Shown here: positions 52,495-63,600 of the stretch, piece after piece
Layout: every line of letters starts with the position of its first letter
Numbering within the stretch: position 1 is the first letter of the stretch
Source of the DNA: Cytidiella melzeri
Lineage: Eukaryota > Basidiomycota > Agaricomycetes > Polyporales > Irpicaceae
Length of the DNA stretch: 64,000 bases
Direction: 5' to 3'
NCBI GenBank assembly: GCA_022592445.1
Contig: JABYQR010000187.1
Span: forward strand, 1 to 64,000
The notes under the pieces: model-generated
Database searches by the model: none
What the model saw: only the letters and a program-made list of their open reading frames with translations
Told to the model about the DNA's origin: nothing
Program-made: the position numbers and the translations under genes

Positions 52495-55400
52495 TTACAC
52501 CACACAAGCACTGCAGAGGTTGGCTAACACAAGGTATTTGACCACCGGACCCACACCAGGGATAGGGTCAATTACCTGGAGCCATTTCCAAGCCTGGTCA
52601 AATGCCATGTCGTGTTGATCATCCCAGTTGGAAGCTCGAACAACATCCCATATCAGTGTCTTGTGGCTCAGAAGTCGGTGAGTCTGTGGTATACTGGTGA
52701 ATGCAACTTCATTACAGAAGAAGGTGTCGTTGGGCTTGTTTCCGTCTTTATTTGGTGTACTTTTGGCACATATGCTGAATCCACCCATCAAACTCGGCGA
52801 GAGTGGCAAAAGCCACCTGTTGGTCATTGTTGTTGGGATCGGTGATAGGCTTTGTGCTGTAGGTTATCAGCCTTGACACAAGCATGGAGAACAGGCCTGA
52901 CTGTGTTCGGGCAAATGTAGGGGTGAGTGAAATTGATAATCATGACCCTGCGGGAAGGAGCTTTGTCCCGAAGGGGCATGAGACGGTTGGGATTGCGGAG
53001 CATGACACGCTGCTCAGCACTGGCATTGTCCACGGTCTCGCCATTGTAACTGCCGCGTAACGCGTACACCTCTTGGATGAATGACAGCATGCATGGAATG
53101 GTTTTGGCAGTAGAGACTGGTTCTGGAATTGGTGTGGGCAGCATACCGCCAGTGTTTGAGGTGTTACCACTTAAGATACCAATGCGTGACTTCTTGGCTG
53201 GAGATGTCTTGTGAGGGTCCTGAACAAATGTGCGGGCTGATTGCACCAACAAGTCGTATCTTTGTGGCAGATGATGGAGTAGGGAGAAGGTCTCTGATGT
53301 GCGAGAGGCCAGAGCTTATTGGGCTAATAATGCCTCAAAGGTTGACATTGAGCCCAGCACATATTGGGCTGTTGCATGATTGCGGCGCAATTTGACACCA
53401 TCGTTGAGCAGCCATCCAGGGATATCCTCAAAAGCACGCCAGGTGTGCTCTACCCCAACCTACATTGCTGACCACAATGCGAACGAAGTTGCAGAGTGCT
53501 TGAGTGCGCCAATTGGAGGCAATGCCAACCAGGTACGTAGAATCCGGAGAACTTCTTCCACTACGTGTGTGTGGAGATCTTTGCCTGCCAAATACTGCCG
53601 CCAAATACTGGTGTGACGGCAAAAGGTGGAAGGACTGTGAGGGAAGCTCTGGAAAGTAATCACGTGTTTGAAGCTCCTGTGCTGGACCCGTGATACTTGA
53701 GCGCATGAGGCAGTCAAGCACATGTTGTGACAACCTCGACACGGCTTCCAGCCCAGGAGGGCAGGTGCCATCAATGCTTTGTCCAGGCGCAGTTTGTGAA
53801 CCAAGAAGGAGGTGTGCAACAGTGGAGATGTAAGTCTTGCATACTTCAATGATGTGTGGCAGCAACACGGATTCAGAAACCATAACACATTGTTGTAATG
53901 TTGCTAACCACACCTCTGTATGGTTTGTGAATGAGCGCAACTTGCGGAGGTTGTTGGAATAGATGTAGGTAAGTGCAAAAATGTTGTTATTGCAAACAGG
54001 AGAGGCAGGGTCTTCTGGCATTGACCGCACAATAGCATCCAAGGCATCAATGACTGTGGCTAGCGTATCCTTGGATGCAGTCTTCATAACAGCTTCAGCC
54101 TTACCAACTGCATTACGCGCGGTGTCAATGTATGATCTTGTGTAGCAGTACAGCCACTGCTTACCTGAAACATGGATTAGCGGCAAAGTCAGAGAATTTT
54201 GGCAGGACAAATCTTACAGCAGCGCTGCTTTGACAAAATTTGAATCATTGTGGTGCTCTGCAAAGCATCTTCATCAGCCAATTCTGAGGCATTGTTGTCG
54301 TTGTCATCATGATAACTATCCTCATCTACATCTGCCAAAGCATTGGCAAGGCTTCGCACAAAGGCTGAGGGCCCGGCTGAATGTCCACATCCATGAGACT
54401 ACCCGAAGAACGATCAGGGCAATAGTCTTGATCATGGTTGTGGTCACAATTATCATCTTTGTCAGGGGTCGCGCCACTACTCTCAGGTTGTGCGGCATAG
54501 CGGTGGCGTTGTAACACCGTAGAGGGGCGAGATGATTGTGCGGTCAAAGGAAGAGGATGAGGGGAGCCAGAAGCGCTTGGTAAGGAAGTCAGAGGCCTAT
54601 CGATAGGATGATCGGCAATACTAAGGTTTTTGAGTTCAAGAAAGAGTGAATTGCCGGCTTGTGCGACTTACCACAGAAGGGGCAATTTGCGGGGTGCTGT
54701 CTTGCGGGTTTGTAACATTGCCTGAAGGGCCTGCTTGCGTTTTTGTCTCCCTGGTTCCTGCGGGAGCGGTGCAGTAGGATTCCCCCGCTGCGCAAAAGAC
54801 ATAAACTCCCTGGTGTGGGAAGCAATGGCATAGCTTTTGCATCTCACAGCTGCTGCAACTTTTCTTTTTGAGCTGTTCTTGTTGGACCTACAATTGAAGC
54901 ATCAACACAGAATACTCCGTCATCCAGCACGGCAGTCATTGATTTAAGAAGTGCTTCACGATCAAGGCAAACACCATATCGAGCTGGTAACTGGCCTAGG
55001 AGGGAGAAAACCAGCTGGAGCACCACACAAAACAAGAATCGACAATGGGACTTGGGTGTCATTGTTATCTCACCATCAGCAGCAGCATTTGCTCGATGGT
55101 TTGTCAAAAGAATGTCTCGGCTGGGAACTGTGGTTATTGGAATTCATGTGGGATGTGTATTGAATGTACGCAGCACCAGTCATCTCTGGGGATATGTACA
55201 GGGGATCTCTGTCTGGAGAAACCGCAGTGAGTGCATGTCGCATCTGAGCAGAAGCAATTTGTATCGGCAGGTACGAGATAACAACCATTCAGTAGGCTTT
55301 GGTGGCTCACCCGGAGGGGCAAGGGGAGGAGTACCTCCATGACGCAGGCGACCACTGAAGTACACATTCAAAAGGGGGGAGAGTTCTACAAAGATGCCAA

Positions 55401-56642
55401 CCGCAACCAGGTAGAACCTCCCCAGGTCATAATCAAGCGGCAAGTCCGATAGAACTGTTATTGAGGACGGCTGGTACGGACAATTGCCTTGGTCTTTGTG
55501 GAGACCACCAAATCGTTCTCCCATGACATCTGCCAGGGTCTGCTGGAGGTATGTCAATGTTTGGCATTCCCAACACCTACATAATTAGCTCACGAGGGTC
55601 TGCAACCTAAGCAGCTGCGAGATTCAGCTGGAAAGCGTCGGAATAGTAGTATTCATTGTGGCCTACTCTTGGCAGGTTGATCATGTCACACCATTATCTG
55701 AGAGCTTCATGCTGGAAGCCTGGGGCCTGCTGAGCAAACATCCCAACAGTGTATTGCGAAACAGCCTATGAAATGTTAGGGCATTTCTATGTGGAAGAGA
55801 TGGTATGTAAACCGACCCGTAACAGGCGCGACCAATGACCATGCATGTCGGAGGGCTCACCCTCAATGATCTTTGATGCTGCACAGGAAGCATCTGAGCT
55901 ACGAGAACGTTCAACAATCTGACCAATGCTGTAGCACCGCCCATTCTGAGATACTTCCTTGGCCCACTCTGCCCTCTCATATGCAACCTTGAAGGGAGTG
56001 TGAAGTTCTATCTCCAAGGATGGGAGTTTGTGCATTGTTGAGCTCTGCATGCATTTCATCTGCATGGTGAAGGGGTTATCTGACAACAAGTTTGTAAGGG
56101 GTGAACATCACCATGGGTGTTTACACCTACAGATCGCCAACCCAAGCTATTGGTTTATCCTCCATTGGGTCACCGCTGCTGTCGTGGTGCCGAGTAAACA
56201 CGCAATCTCCCACTTCCAATTAGGTCCACAGTGAGAATTACAATGAGTTATTTCATTGCAGAATAATGCAACAATGACTGACCAGGATGGTTCTTCATGA
56301 CATCCTCTGTCCGGCCATGAGGAATGGTGAGCAAGTTGGCTATCTGTCCCCAATGTTGTTTGCCCTCCGGCAAATCATCAATGAAAAACACAAAAGAACG
56401 GGTGTGGGGTTGTTGCAGCCATGGCCTCAGAGGATGATGCCCCTCATATTTCTATAGCTGGGGTAGCTTGCCAGGTGATTTGACCGGTGGTCGCAGATTC
56501 AACCATGCTTTGTTGTCCTGTGGCTGTACATTGTAAATGCGGTCAGGCGAGGACATGATAGAGTGAGGTGAATCAGAGGCAAGGGTGCACGAAGTGAAGG
56601 TGCGGAACAAGGAGGGGAGTGCTGCGAGATAGGGGTGTCCAT
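52495..56642 (-). CDS. Unknown multi-exon gene of the 7.8-kb element
   Basis: Minus-strand pieces from the right end inward. MDTPISQHSPPCSAPSLRAP is at 56642, then RSFVFFIDDLPEGKQHWGQI (56.38 kb), AYERAEWAKEVSQNGRCYSI (about 55.97 kb), DYDLGRFYLVAVGIFVELSP and VYFSGRLRHGGTPPLAPPGE (55.35-55.45 kb). The helix-rich 53428-54210 frame (260 codons) includes GKAEAVMKTASKDTLATVID and RKLRSFTNHTEVWLATLQQC. RRVMIINFTHPYICPNTVRP follows at about 52.9 kb. The FSGRLRHGGTPPxAPPG motif recurs in mushroom proteins of unknown function, as I remember them. No transposase catalytic motif is recognised. Exon boundaries were not resolved, and at least one stop per kilobase may be intronic or degenerative. Confidence 0.4.
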
Positions 56643-56771
56643 TGCTACAGGAATGTGAGATGATCGTTGGAGGGTGGGATTACGCCAAACTAGCGGCATC
56701 CACTTGAAACCTCAGGGGCGGCTTGAAACCATCGGGTCAGCTTGAAACCATTGCCCAGCTTGAAACCTGGT

Positions 56772-57355
56772 CACATGCATCAAAAACTACATCATTTTGA
56801 TATGATCGCGAGGGTCTCAGAAGTATCTATGTGATGAAAATGTTCTTGTCCCCACAATACACCAATTCAGAGCTGCAAGATACTGGCTTAGTAGCCAAGA
56901 TGAATCCCACTAACCTCAATCAAGAAAAACAGGCACAGTGTGACAGGTAGTGTCCAAAATCCATCAACAGTCAAGCCGACAGGGCAGTGTCTGATATCCG
57001 TCGACGGTTAAGCCAACAGGATATTGATCCTGGCGTTGTTTCCGGTAGGAAACAAAGGGTCCCAGTAAGCAGCTTTGGGGAGTGTCTTGTAGCAATGTGC
57101 TCGAAGGCATGCGGATCTGTAAAGAGAGCAGCTCAGAGCCCAGAAACAGCGAAGCTTGAGAGTTGCGACCCAAAGAACCTTAGGCAGCAAATGGATTCAC
57201 TAGCCCAGAGGTGGTGGCAATGCGGCGAATGGATTCACCAACAGGCAAGCGAGAAGAGGAAATTTTCATGTGGCAAATAGATTCACCAACGGGAAAGCTA
57301 ATAGGAGTTATTACCACCTTCTTCGCCTTTGTCACTTAGGATTGCTTGGCCATGG
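56772..57355. other. Spacer with short duplications
   Basis: A ~44-bp tandem pair lies near 56950-57040 (GTGTCCAAAATCCATCAAC against GTGTCTGATATCCGTCGAC). Three related ATGGATTCACCAAC-type phrases lie at 57190-57290. No gene is supported; the plus frame 56987-57280 has no motif. Confidence 0.4.
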
Positions 57356-58043
57356 TGTTGCGGAGACGGAGCTCGACACAGCAAGTAGGGACACAAAGTG
57401 GAAGACAACGACGAGGTGGTGGCAGGTGTGTAGCACAATGCTCTCACCAACTATCAACCTTATGCAGGTATCTAGCCCAGTAAAGACCAAGAGGTTGAGA
57501 TGGGGGCTAGGAGCGTACATGCAGCTGTTTATATAGACTTCAGGAACCTGCGCACAGACTATGTTAAGGGCAGGCTTTGCAAGAAGCCGTGTGAACGAAG
57601 AACAAAAGAACTACCTAAAGGAGAACAATAGCTATTGTCTAGACCTTGCCAAGAACTCTACTCGTGAGAGAATCTATCTAAAAGGAGACCAACTATTGTG
57701 TTCCATTCCCACACCTGTGAGAACATTCTTCCATAAAGAGAACAATAGGGAAAGAACAAAAGAAGTCCATGTGGATGGTATCTATGACGTCAAACCCTAG
57801 CTGTGGGCTGAGCCATGTGGTTGTAGCCATGTGGTCTTACTTAAGCTAAGTCACATGCCAGTGTGACGTAGTAGCAAGTAATGTGACCGTGTGAAGCATC
57901 TAAGCCACGTGATACGGGTGCTTAATGGACGTGCAAAGGAGTTTATGCAGAGAAGGTTGCAACTGGGTTGCAGCCCGGAGTTTTACAGATAAAAATAAGA
58001 GGTAAATTGCAAAAAATAAGGGCTAGTCGGGCCATCCATGACA
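57356..58043 (-). repeat. LTR-1 copy, minus strand, with polypurine tract
   Basis: The complement begins TGTCATGGATGGCCCGACTA and ends TCTCCGCAACA, 688 bp. Directly outside its 5' side (58044-58056) is the complement of the tract AGGAGGGGGGTAA, so this is a 3' LTR whose internal region survives only as a stub to 58128. It lacks the internal motif duplication seen in the 757-bp copies. Confidence 0.9.
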
Positions 58044-58128
58044 TTACCCCCCTCCTAAAATTGAGCGTCCTCGCGAAGCATCACTGTGCTGTGGTGATAG
58101 AGGTCTTCTACCCGTCTACAGGGATTCA
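58044..58128 (-). other. Stub of chromovirus internal 3' region
   Basis: The complement matches 22378-22462 (GACGGGCAGAAGACCTCTAT, CACAGCACAGTGATGCTTCG), between the chromodomain stop and the polypurine tract. The rest of the element was lost at the LTR-2 boundary. Confidence 0.85.
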
Positions 58129-58510
58129 TGTCACGAACATGCACACTTTTTACTTTTATTTTTCCTTTTATTTTTCCTTATCTTATCTTATTGATGGCAC
58201 ATGGGTCCTGCATGTGATCAAGTACATGTGACAGACTGGTCACATGATCATAGAAGGTGCTGGAACATTGTGAAACATTGTAGAACATCGCACCATAGCA
58301 CACCACATGTTCCCACGGCAGTGTTAGGAGTACAGACCCGGTACCAGGGGTCCTTGTCTGAGATGTATATAAACCCACCTTGTAGCTCCCTAAAGACCTC
58401 AGATTCTACCTCCTGGTCTTTAGGTGACGTCCACCTTGTACTAGGTCTATCACTGTACTAATATATCCTGGTCTTTAGCTCATCGTTAGCTGCTCCCTTG
58501 TCATCGTTTC
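58129..58510 (+). repeat. LTR-2 copy B (truncated)
   Basis: TGTCACGAACATGCACAC to about CCCTTGTCATCGTTTC, closely similar to 39854-40260. It is cut on the right by element F's LTR. Confidence 0.82.
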
Positions 58511-59119
58511 TATTACGGTCCGATCGGATCACATGATCGGTACCGAACATTGGGTTTCCTTATCTCCACAGGCACACGACTGCATGTCACATATCACATA
58601 TCCGACTATACTCTGATCCTCCTCATGCTTGACACATCACCGGTCCTATTACTTACAGCTACATATCACATCTCCGACTATACTCCGGTCCTCCTCATGC
58701 TCGACACATCACCAGTCCTATTACTTACAGCTATTCCCTTTGTTACCTTTCTCCGATTTCCCTCCGACTCCGATTACCTCGCTTGATCACTCTTCCCTTA
58801 TCTCTCAGTTTCACATGTACACTTATCGGACTTACAACTTCTAGTAGTATATAAGTAGATACAACTTGTACAGTAGAAGTTTAAGTTCGAATATCGAATA
58901 AGATCCCCATCCTATTCCTACCTCTTCATTCGACTTCGCTTGCTGAAGTTGTCTTACTCGTTGTTGCCCGACTTCTGTTCTGAAACTCTTCCTCCGACTT
59001 CGTCTTCGCCGACCCCGAGTCTCCGAGGCCGAACCCTTGATCTTGCTAAGTCCAAATCCGAGTCACCGAGGATTCACGAGAGGCGCAACTTACTTAGTTG
59101 AAGCCGATTGACTCTTACA
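58511..59119 (+). repeat. Element F 5' LTR
   Basis: About 609 bp, from TATTACGGTCCGATCGG to ATTGACTCTTACA. It has an AGTAGTATATAAGTAG promoter-like box at about 58848. Two direct repeats of ATATCACATMTCCGACTATA lie at about 58585 and 58665, each followed by CTCATGCTYGACACATCACC. The left terminus has TA where TG is expected. The leader after 59119 (GCTCCCCCTGTCGCC) has no TGG tRNA-3'-end-type primer site, so the priming mode is unclear. An old relative lies at 6932-7474. Confidence 0.75.
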
Positions 59120-59245
59120 GCTCCCCCTGTCGCCTACTCCGATCGCCGACCCAATTAGCAGCATCGGACTTTGCGACAACGCCGATCCCATATCAGTTCT
59201 TAACAGTATATTCGAACTTCCATCTCGTATTCCTCTCACCAGTTT

Positions 59246-60586
59246 ATGGCAACTCGCGTACAGACCAGATCCGAAACCCGCACCACAGCAGTAGTAACCG
59301 AATCAGCATCTGCACTATCACCCGCCGCTCGCCAAGCCGCAATTATGTCTAGAAACTCATCTCCTGCCCCCGCCGCCAGACGCCCCGAAGGATCCAAGAG
59401 CAAGGGGAAGGGAAAGGACCCCAACCCCGATCCCAATGGTGAAGGTGGAGGTGGAGGAGGTGACGATGGCGATGGTGATGGTGAAGATGACAATAATGAC
59501 GCCGAGGATGGCGGGAACCCGATTGAACAACTAACAGTGGCTATCACCAGAGCCCTGAGGAATAACTCGTCGGGAACCTCTGCCAAATTCCGCGTCCCCG
59601 ATTCCTTCGACGGCTCCGATCCCGCCAAACTCCGAAACTTCCTCACTCAGTGCGAAGTCTACTTCCGCTCGAGCCCTTCCAAGTTCAACACTGGTCAGAA
59701 GAAGGTCATGTTCGCCTTCTCCTATTTGACCGACGCCGCTCTCGAGTGGTTTGAATTGAAGTTCCTCCAGTACCAGCAATGGGAGGACACCCATTTTAAC
59801 CAATCAATTTCTCGCGCCCACTCCCCGTACGCCGACTCCGAGGACTCGGCAAACGAGGTAGCCGAGACGTTAGGGACTAAGTTCTCGGAGTATGACTGGC
59901 TCAAGAACTGGACTGCCTTCGTCGCCGAGATCCGCACTCACTTCGGACCTGCGGACGATGTCGGCGAAGCCGAGCGAAAGCTCTCCAACCTCCAGATGCC
60001 GTCCGACAAAAAGCTATTCTGGTATAACCTTCGGTTCACTCGCTACGCTGTCCGAACGGGCTGGGACGACCGCGCCCTCCGATTCCGATACTACGACGGT
60101 CTCCCTGAACGTCTGCAAGATAACATCACGACGAACGGCAAGCCGAACTCCCTCTCGAGCCTTCAGCAGATGGCTCTGAAATGGGATCAACGATACTGGG
60201 AACGTCAGGGTGAAAGGAAAAAGACCGATCGGGAACCGAAACCCGCTAAGTCGACCTCTACCTCGACTACTACCACTACTACTACTGCTGCCCCCGTTGC
60301 TTCGGGTTCTAGGCAGCATAATCGGAACCCTCGTCCCCCCGCTACCACTACCGTATCCACCTCAATCTCCACCGCAACGCCGAAGCCGAACCCGATCGCT
60401 AACCTCCTAGGCAGCGACGGTAAGCTCTCGGTTAACGAACGAGCTCGCCGCATCGCAAACAACCTCTGTTTGTTCTGCGGCCTACCCGGACATCGCGCAA
60501 GCGAGTGTCGCCGTGCAGGAAAGGCCCGAGCGGCCCAACTCGCATCGTCGACCGCTACCGCCGACTCCGGGTCGGGAAAAGTCTGA
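59246..60586 (+). CDS. Gag polyprotein of element F (intact ORF)
   Basis: 446 codons. It packages element RNA into virus-like particles in the cytoplasm. The N-terminal part is Ser/Pro-rich, then a Gly/Asp-rich acidic segment (about residues 70-95). The Gag core starts near residue 115 ([30 protein letters not shown]) and runs to [12 protein letters not shown] near 285. A Thr/Pro-rich linker and a CCHC zinc knuckle [14 protein letters not shown] near residue 410 follow. The first ATG of the open frame at 59246 is used as the start, about 125 bp after the LTR. The stop lies three codons after a GGGAAAA slippery site. The frame is fully open, unlike every other gag in the window. Confidence 0.93.
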   Translation: MATRVQTRSETRTTAVVTESASALSPAARQAAIMSRNSSPAPAARRPEGSKSKGKGKDPNPDPNGEGGGGGGDDGDGDGEDDNNDAEDGGNPIEQLTVAITRALRNNSSGTSAKFRVPDSFDGSDPAKLRNFLTQCEVYFRSSPSKFNTGQKKVMFAFSYLTDAALEWFELKFLQYQQWEDTHFNQSISRAHSPYADSEDSANEVAETLGTKFSEYDWLKNWTAFVAEIRTHFGPADDVGEAERKLSNLQMPSDKKLFWYNLRFTRYAVRTGWDDRALRFRYYDGLPERLQDNITTNGKPNSLSSLQQMALKWDQRYWERQGERKKTDREPKPAKSTSTSTTTTTTTAAPVASGSRQHNRNPRPPATTTVSTSISTATPKPNPIANLLGSDGKLSVNERARRIANNLCLFCGLPGHRASECRRAGKARAAQLASSTATADSGSGKV

Positions 60587-60621
60587 GCAGCCCTCAGTCC
60601 TCCGCACAAGTCGAGGGCTGC
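60574..60621 (+). promoter_or_regulatory. Predicted -1 frameshift signal between gag and pol
   Basis: The heptamer GGGAAAA (60574-60580) is read in the gag frame as ..G GGA AAA, followed by GTC TGA (stop). A 6-nt spacer (60581-60586) leads to a 9-bp perfect stem: GCAGCCCTC at 60587-60595 pairs with GAGGGCTGC at 60613-60621, around a 17-nt loop. Slipping back one base continues directly into the pol frame ([13 protein letters not shown]). Site, phase, spacer and stem all meet the known rule for -1 frameshifting. Confidence 0.75.
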
Positions 60622-63600
60622 GCTGATCCCGCTCGTGCACCTATGGAGGTATTTCTCAACGCGTCCAGTCTTTCCTCCGATGCTTTATATATTTCTGTAT
60701 CCTGTCCCGATTTTCCACTTATGCCTCTTCATGCTCTAGTAGACAGCGGTTCTTCACATTGTTTTATGGACATTTCCACCGCGCAGAAGTTTGCTTTACC
60801 GATCCGATCCATTCCGCCGATTCCGCTCCGATTGTTCGATGGACTTTCACGGTCTTTGATTCAATTCATGATAACACTCCCGATCCTCTTTCCGTCCGGA
60901 AAAACCTGTACGATTCCGTTCTACATCACAAATCTTGACAAATCTGCTTCTATCGTTCTAGGATACGACTGGCTCTCCCGCTACAACCCGTTGGTTGACT
61001 GGGCTAAGGGCCGTATTACCTTCCAGAACTCTGAAGAATCTCCGACTAGGAGTCCCTCCGACGCCAATAGCTCCGATGAGCCCGACTCGGACACTCCCGC
61101 ACCTCATGCTTCAGCTGTCCCACCAGTATCCTTTATAGGAGCTGCCGCTTATATGCGTGCATGCAAACTGCCAGGCTCTGTCCAGATGCGACTTTCGTTG
61201 CGCGCAGCGCAAATACCCACATCCGATCACAACCCCAACCTCTCAGCCCTCCCATCCGATTATCATGAATTCGCCGATGTGTTTTCCAACGCAAAGGCCG
61301 ACATCTTAGCCCCCCATCGTCCCTACGACCTTAGGATCGAACTAGACAGCGATAAGCCGCTCCCGCCGAGTCCGATGTACTCGCTCTCCGCGGTCGAGCA
61401 GAAAGCCCTCCGAGAATTCTTGGACGAAAACGTCAACTCGGGTTTTATTCGCCAATCGACTTCTCCGCATGGTGCTCCGATTCTCTTTGTCAAGAAGAAG
61501 GACGGTACTCTCCGACTCTGCGTCGACTATCGGGCACTCAACAAAATTACCAAGAAGGATCGCTACCCTTTGCCACTCATTTCCGATCTTCTTAACAGTC
61601 CGGGCAAGGCCCGGCTATACACCAAAATCGATCTCCGTCACGCCTACCACCTAGTCCGCATCGCCGAAGGCGATGAGTGGAAAACCACTTTCCGAACCTG
61701 ATACGGCTCTTTCGAATGGCTAGTAATGCCGTTCGGACTTTCCAACGCACCGGCCGCTTTCCAACGCTTCATGAACGACATCTTCCAGGATCTCTTGGAC
61801 GTCAATGTCATCGTCTACCTCGATGACATTCTGGTCTTCTCCGACGACATCCAGTCGCACAAGAAGCACGTCAAGGAAGTGTTACGCCGACTCCGATTGC
61901 ATGGGCTCTACGCCCGAGCCGATAAATGCGAATTCCACAGGGACACGGTAGAATATCTGGGGTTTATCCTTTCGCCAGAAGGCCTTCGTATGTCTTCCGA
62001 CAAAGTCCAGACTATCCTCGACTGGCCGACCCCTCGTAAGGTAAAGGACATCCAGTCCTTCCTCGGGTTCGCCAAATTCTATCGCCGATTCATTCCGAAT
62101 TACTCCGATATTACCGTTCCACTTACCCGACTCACTCGCAAGACAGCGACTTGGGCCTGGACCGAACAGTGCCAGACGGCTTTTGACTCCCTTAAACATT
62201 CCTTCACTACAGCTCCTGTTCTTGTGCAGTGGAATCCCGATACAACCATTATCGTGGAAACCGATGCCTCCGACTACGCCCTTGGCGCCATCCTCTCTAT
62301 CGTCTCCGATGGAGAAATACACCCAGTCGCTTTTCACTCTCGAACTTTCACCGCTCCCGAGTTGAATTACGACGTACATGACAAGGAACTCCTTGCTATT
62401 CATGAAGCCTTCCGGACTTGGCGCCATTACCTCGAGGGAACGCCGACTCCGATCGACGTTGTCACCGATCACAAGAATCTGGAGTACTTCTCTACTACGA
62501 AACTCCTCACCCGACGACAGGCTCGTTGGTCCGAATTCCTATCCAGTTTTAATCTTGTTATCCGATTCCGACCCGGAAAGCTCGGTACTAAGCCCGATGC
62601 CTTGACTAGACGATGGGACGTCTACCCTAAAGAGGGAGGTAGCGACTATGCTAGTGTCAACCCGCACAACTTCAAGCCTATCTTTTCCTCCGAACATCTC
62701 ATCGCTTCTATACGCGCAACGGCCCTTATGGAACCGACTCTTCGCAGTGTCTATGTCTTTGACTCTGAAGAACTCTACCAGGATATCCTCCGATCACTCC
62801 CATCCGACACCTACGCTACACAGCTCCGATCCAAGCCTCTTCCTCCGAGGTGGTCTGATGAGCCTAACGGCTTACTCTTACATGACGGCAAAATCTATGT
62901 CCCCGATGTTGGTGACCTCCGACTCCGAGTCTTACGTTACCGACATGACCATCTTCTATCCGGTCACTACGGAGTCAGCAAGACGTTAGCTCTTATCCGT
63001 CGGGAATTCTCCTGGCCCAAACTCCGAACCTTCGTTACCGATTACTGCAAGTCTTGTACGACTTGTAAACGATCTAAGGCCCCGAGACATAAGCCCTACG
63101 GAACGGTCCAACAGCTCCCGGTCCCGACTCGGCCGTGGGATTCGATATCCATGGACTTCATAGAACAACTCCCCGATTCCGATGGTTTCACTGCCATACT
63201 CGTCATTGTAGACCGCCTCAGCAAGCAAGGCATATTCATTCCCACTTACGATACTATCGACTCTCCAGGCCTTGCTAAACTGTTCGTCCTTCACGTCTTC
63301 TCCAAGCACGGAGTTCCATCACACTGTACCTCCGATCGGGGTACCGAGTTTGTTTCGCGATTCTTCCGAGCCTTGGGACAGGCACTGGATATGAACCTAC
63401 ACTTCACTTCCGGTTACCATCCCGAAGCCGATGGACAGACCGAACGGACGAACCAGACCCTGGAACAATACCTCCGAGCGTACTGCAACTACCAGCAAGA
63501 CAACTGGTCGGACTTACTACCGCTTGCCGAGTTTGCATTCAATAATGTCCCCAGCGCCACTACAGGCATATCTCCGTTCTTCGCCAATAAAGGCTATCAC

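Larger units (their letters stand above)
48932..56771. mobile_element. ~7.8-kb element bounded by inverted TTTCAAGCT repeats
   Basis: The left end region has CCAGGTTTCAAGCTGG, then GTTTCAAGCTGCCCCTGAGG and TTTCAAGTGGATG (48.93-49.0 kb). The right end region has their complements in mirror order: CATCCACTTGAAACCTCAGG, GGCGGCTTGAAACC, CAGCTTGAAACC and CCAGCTTGAAACCTGG (56.70-56.77 kb). More TTTCAAGCT motifs occur inside at 51.3-52.05 kb. Such terminal plus subterminal motif arrays are typical of large DNA transposons. The start of a minus-strand gene lies just inside the right end. The exact ends and target duplication are not certain (TCA occurs next to both ends but with a one-base offset). 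A truncated LTR-1 copy is nested at 49290-49694. Confidence 0.55.

Noticed and set aside
59236..59646. Long minus-strand frame opposite Gag, Ser/Pro-rich
   Set aside because: It mirrors the CpG-rich, Gly/Asp-rich gag coding strand and has no motif; it is a shadow frame.
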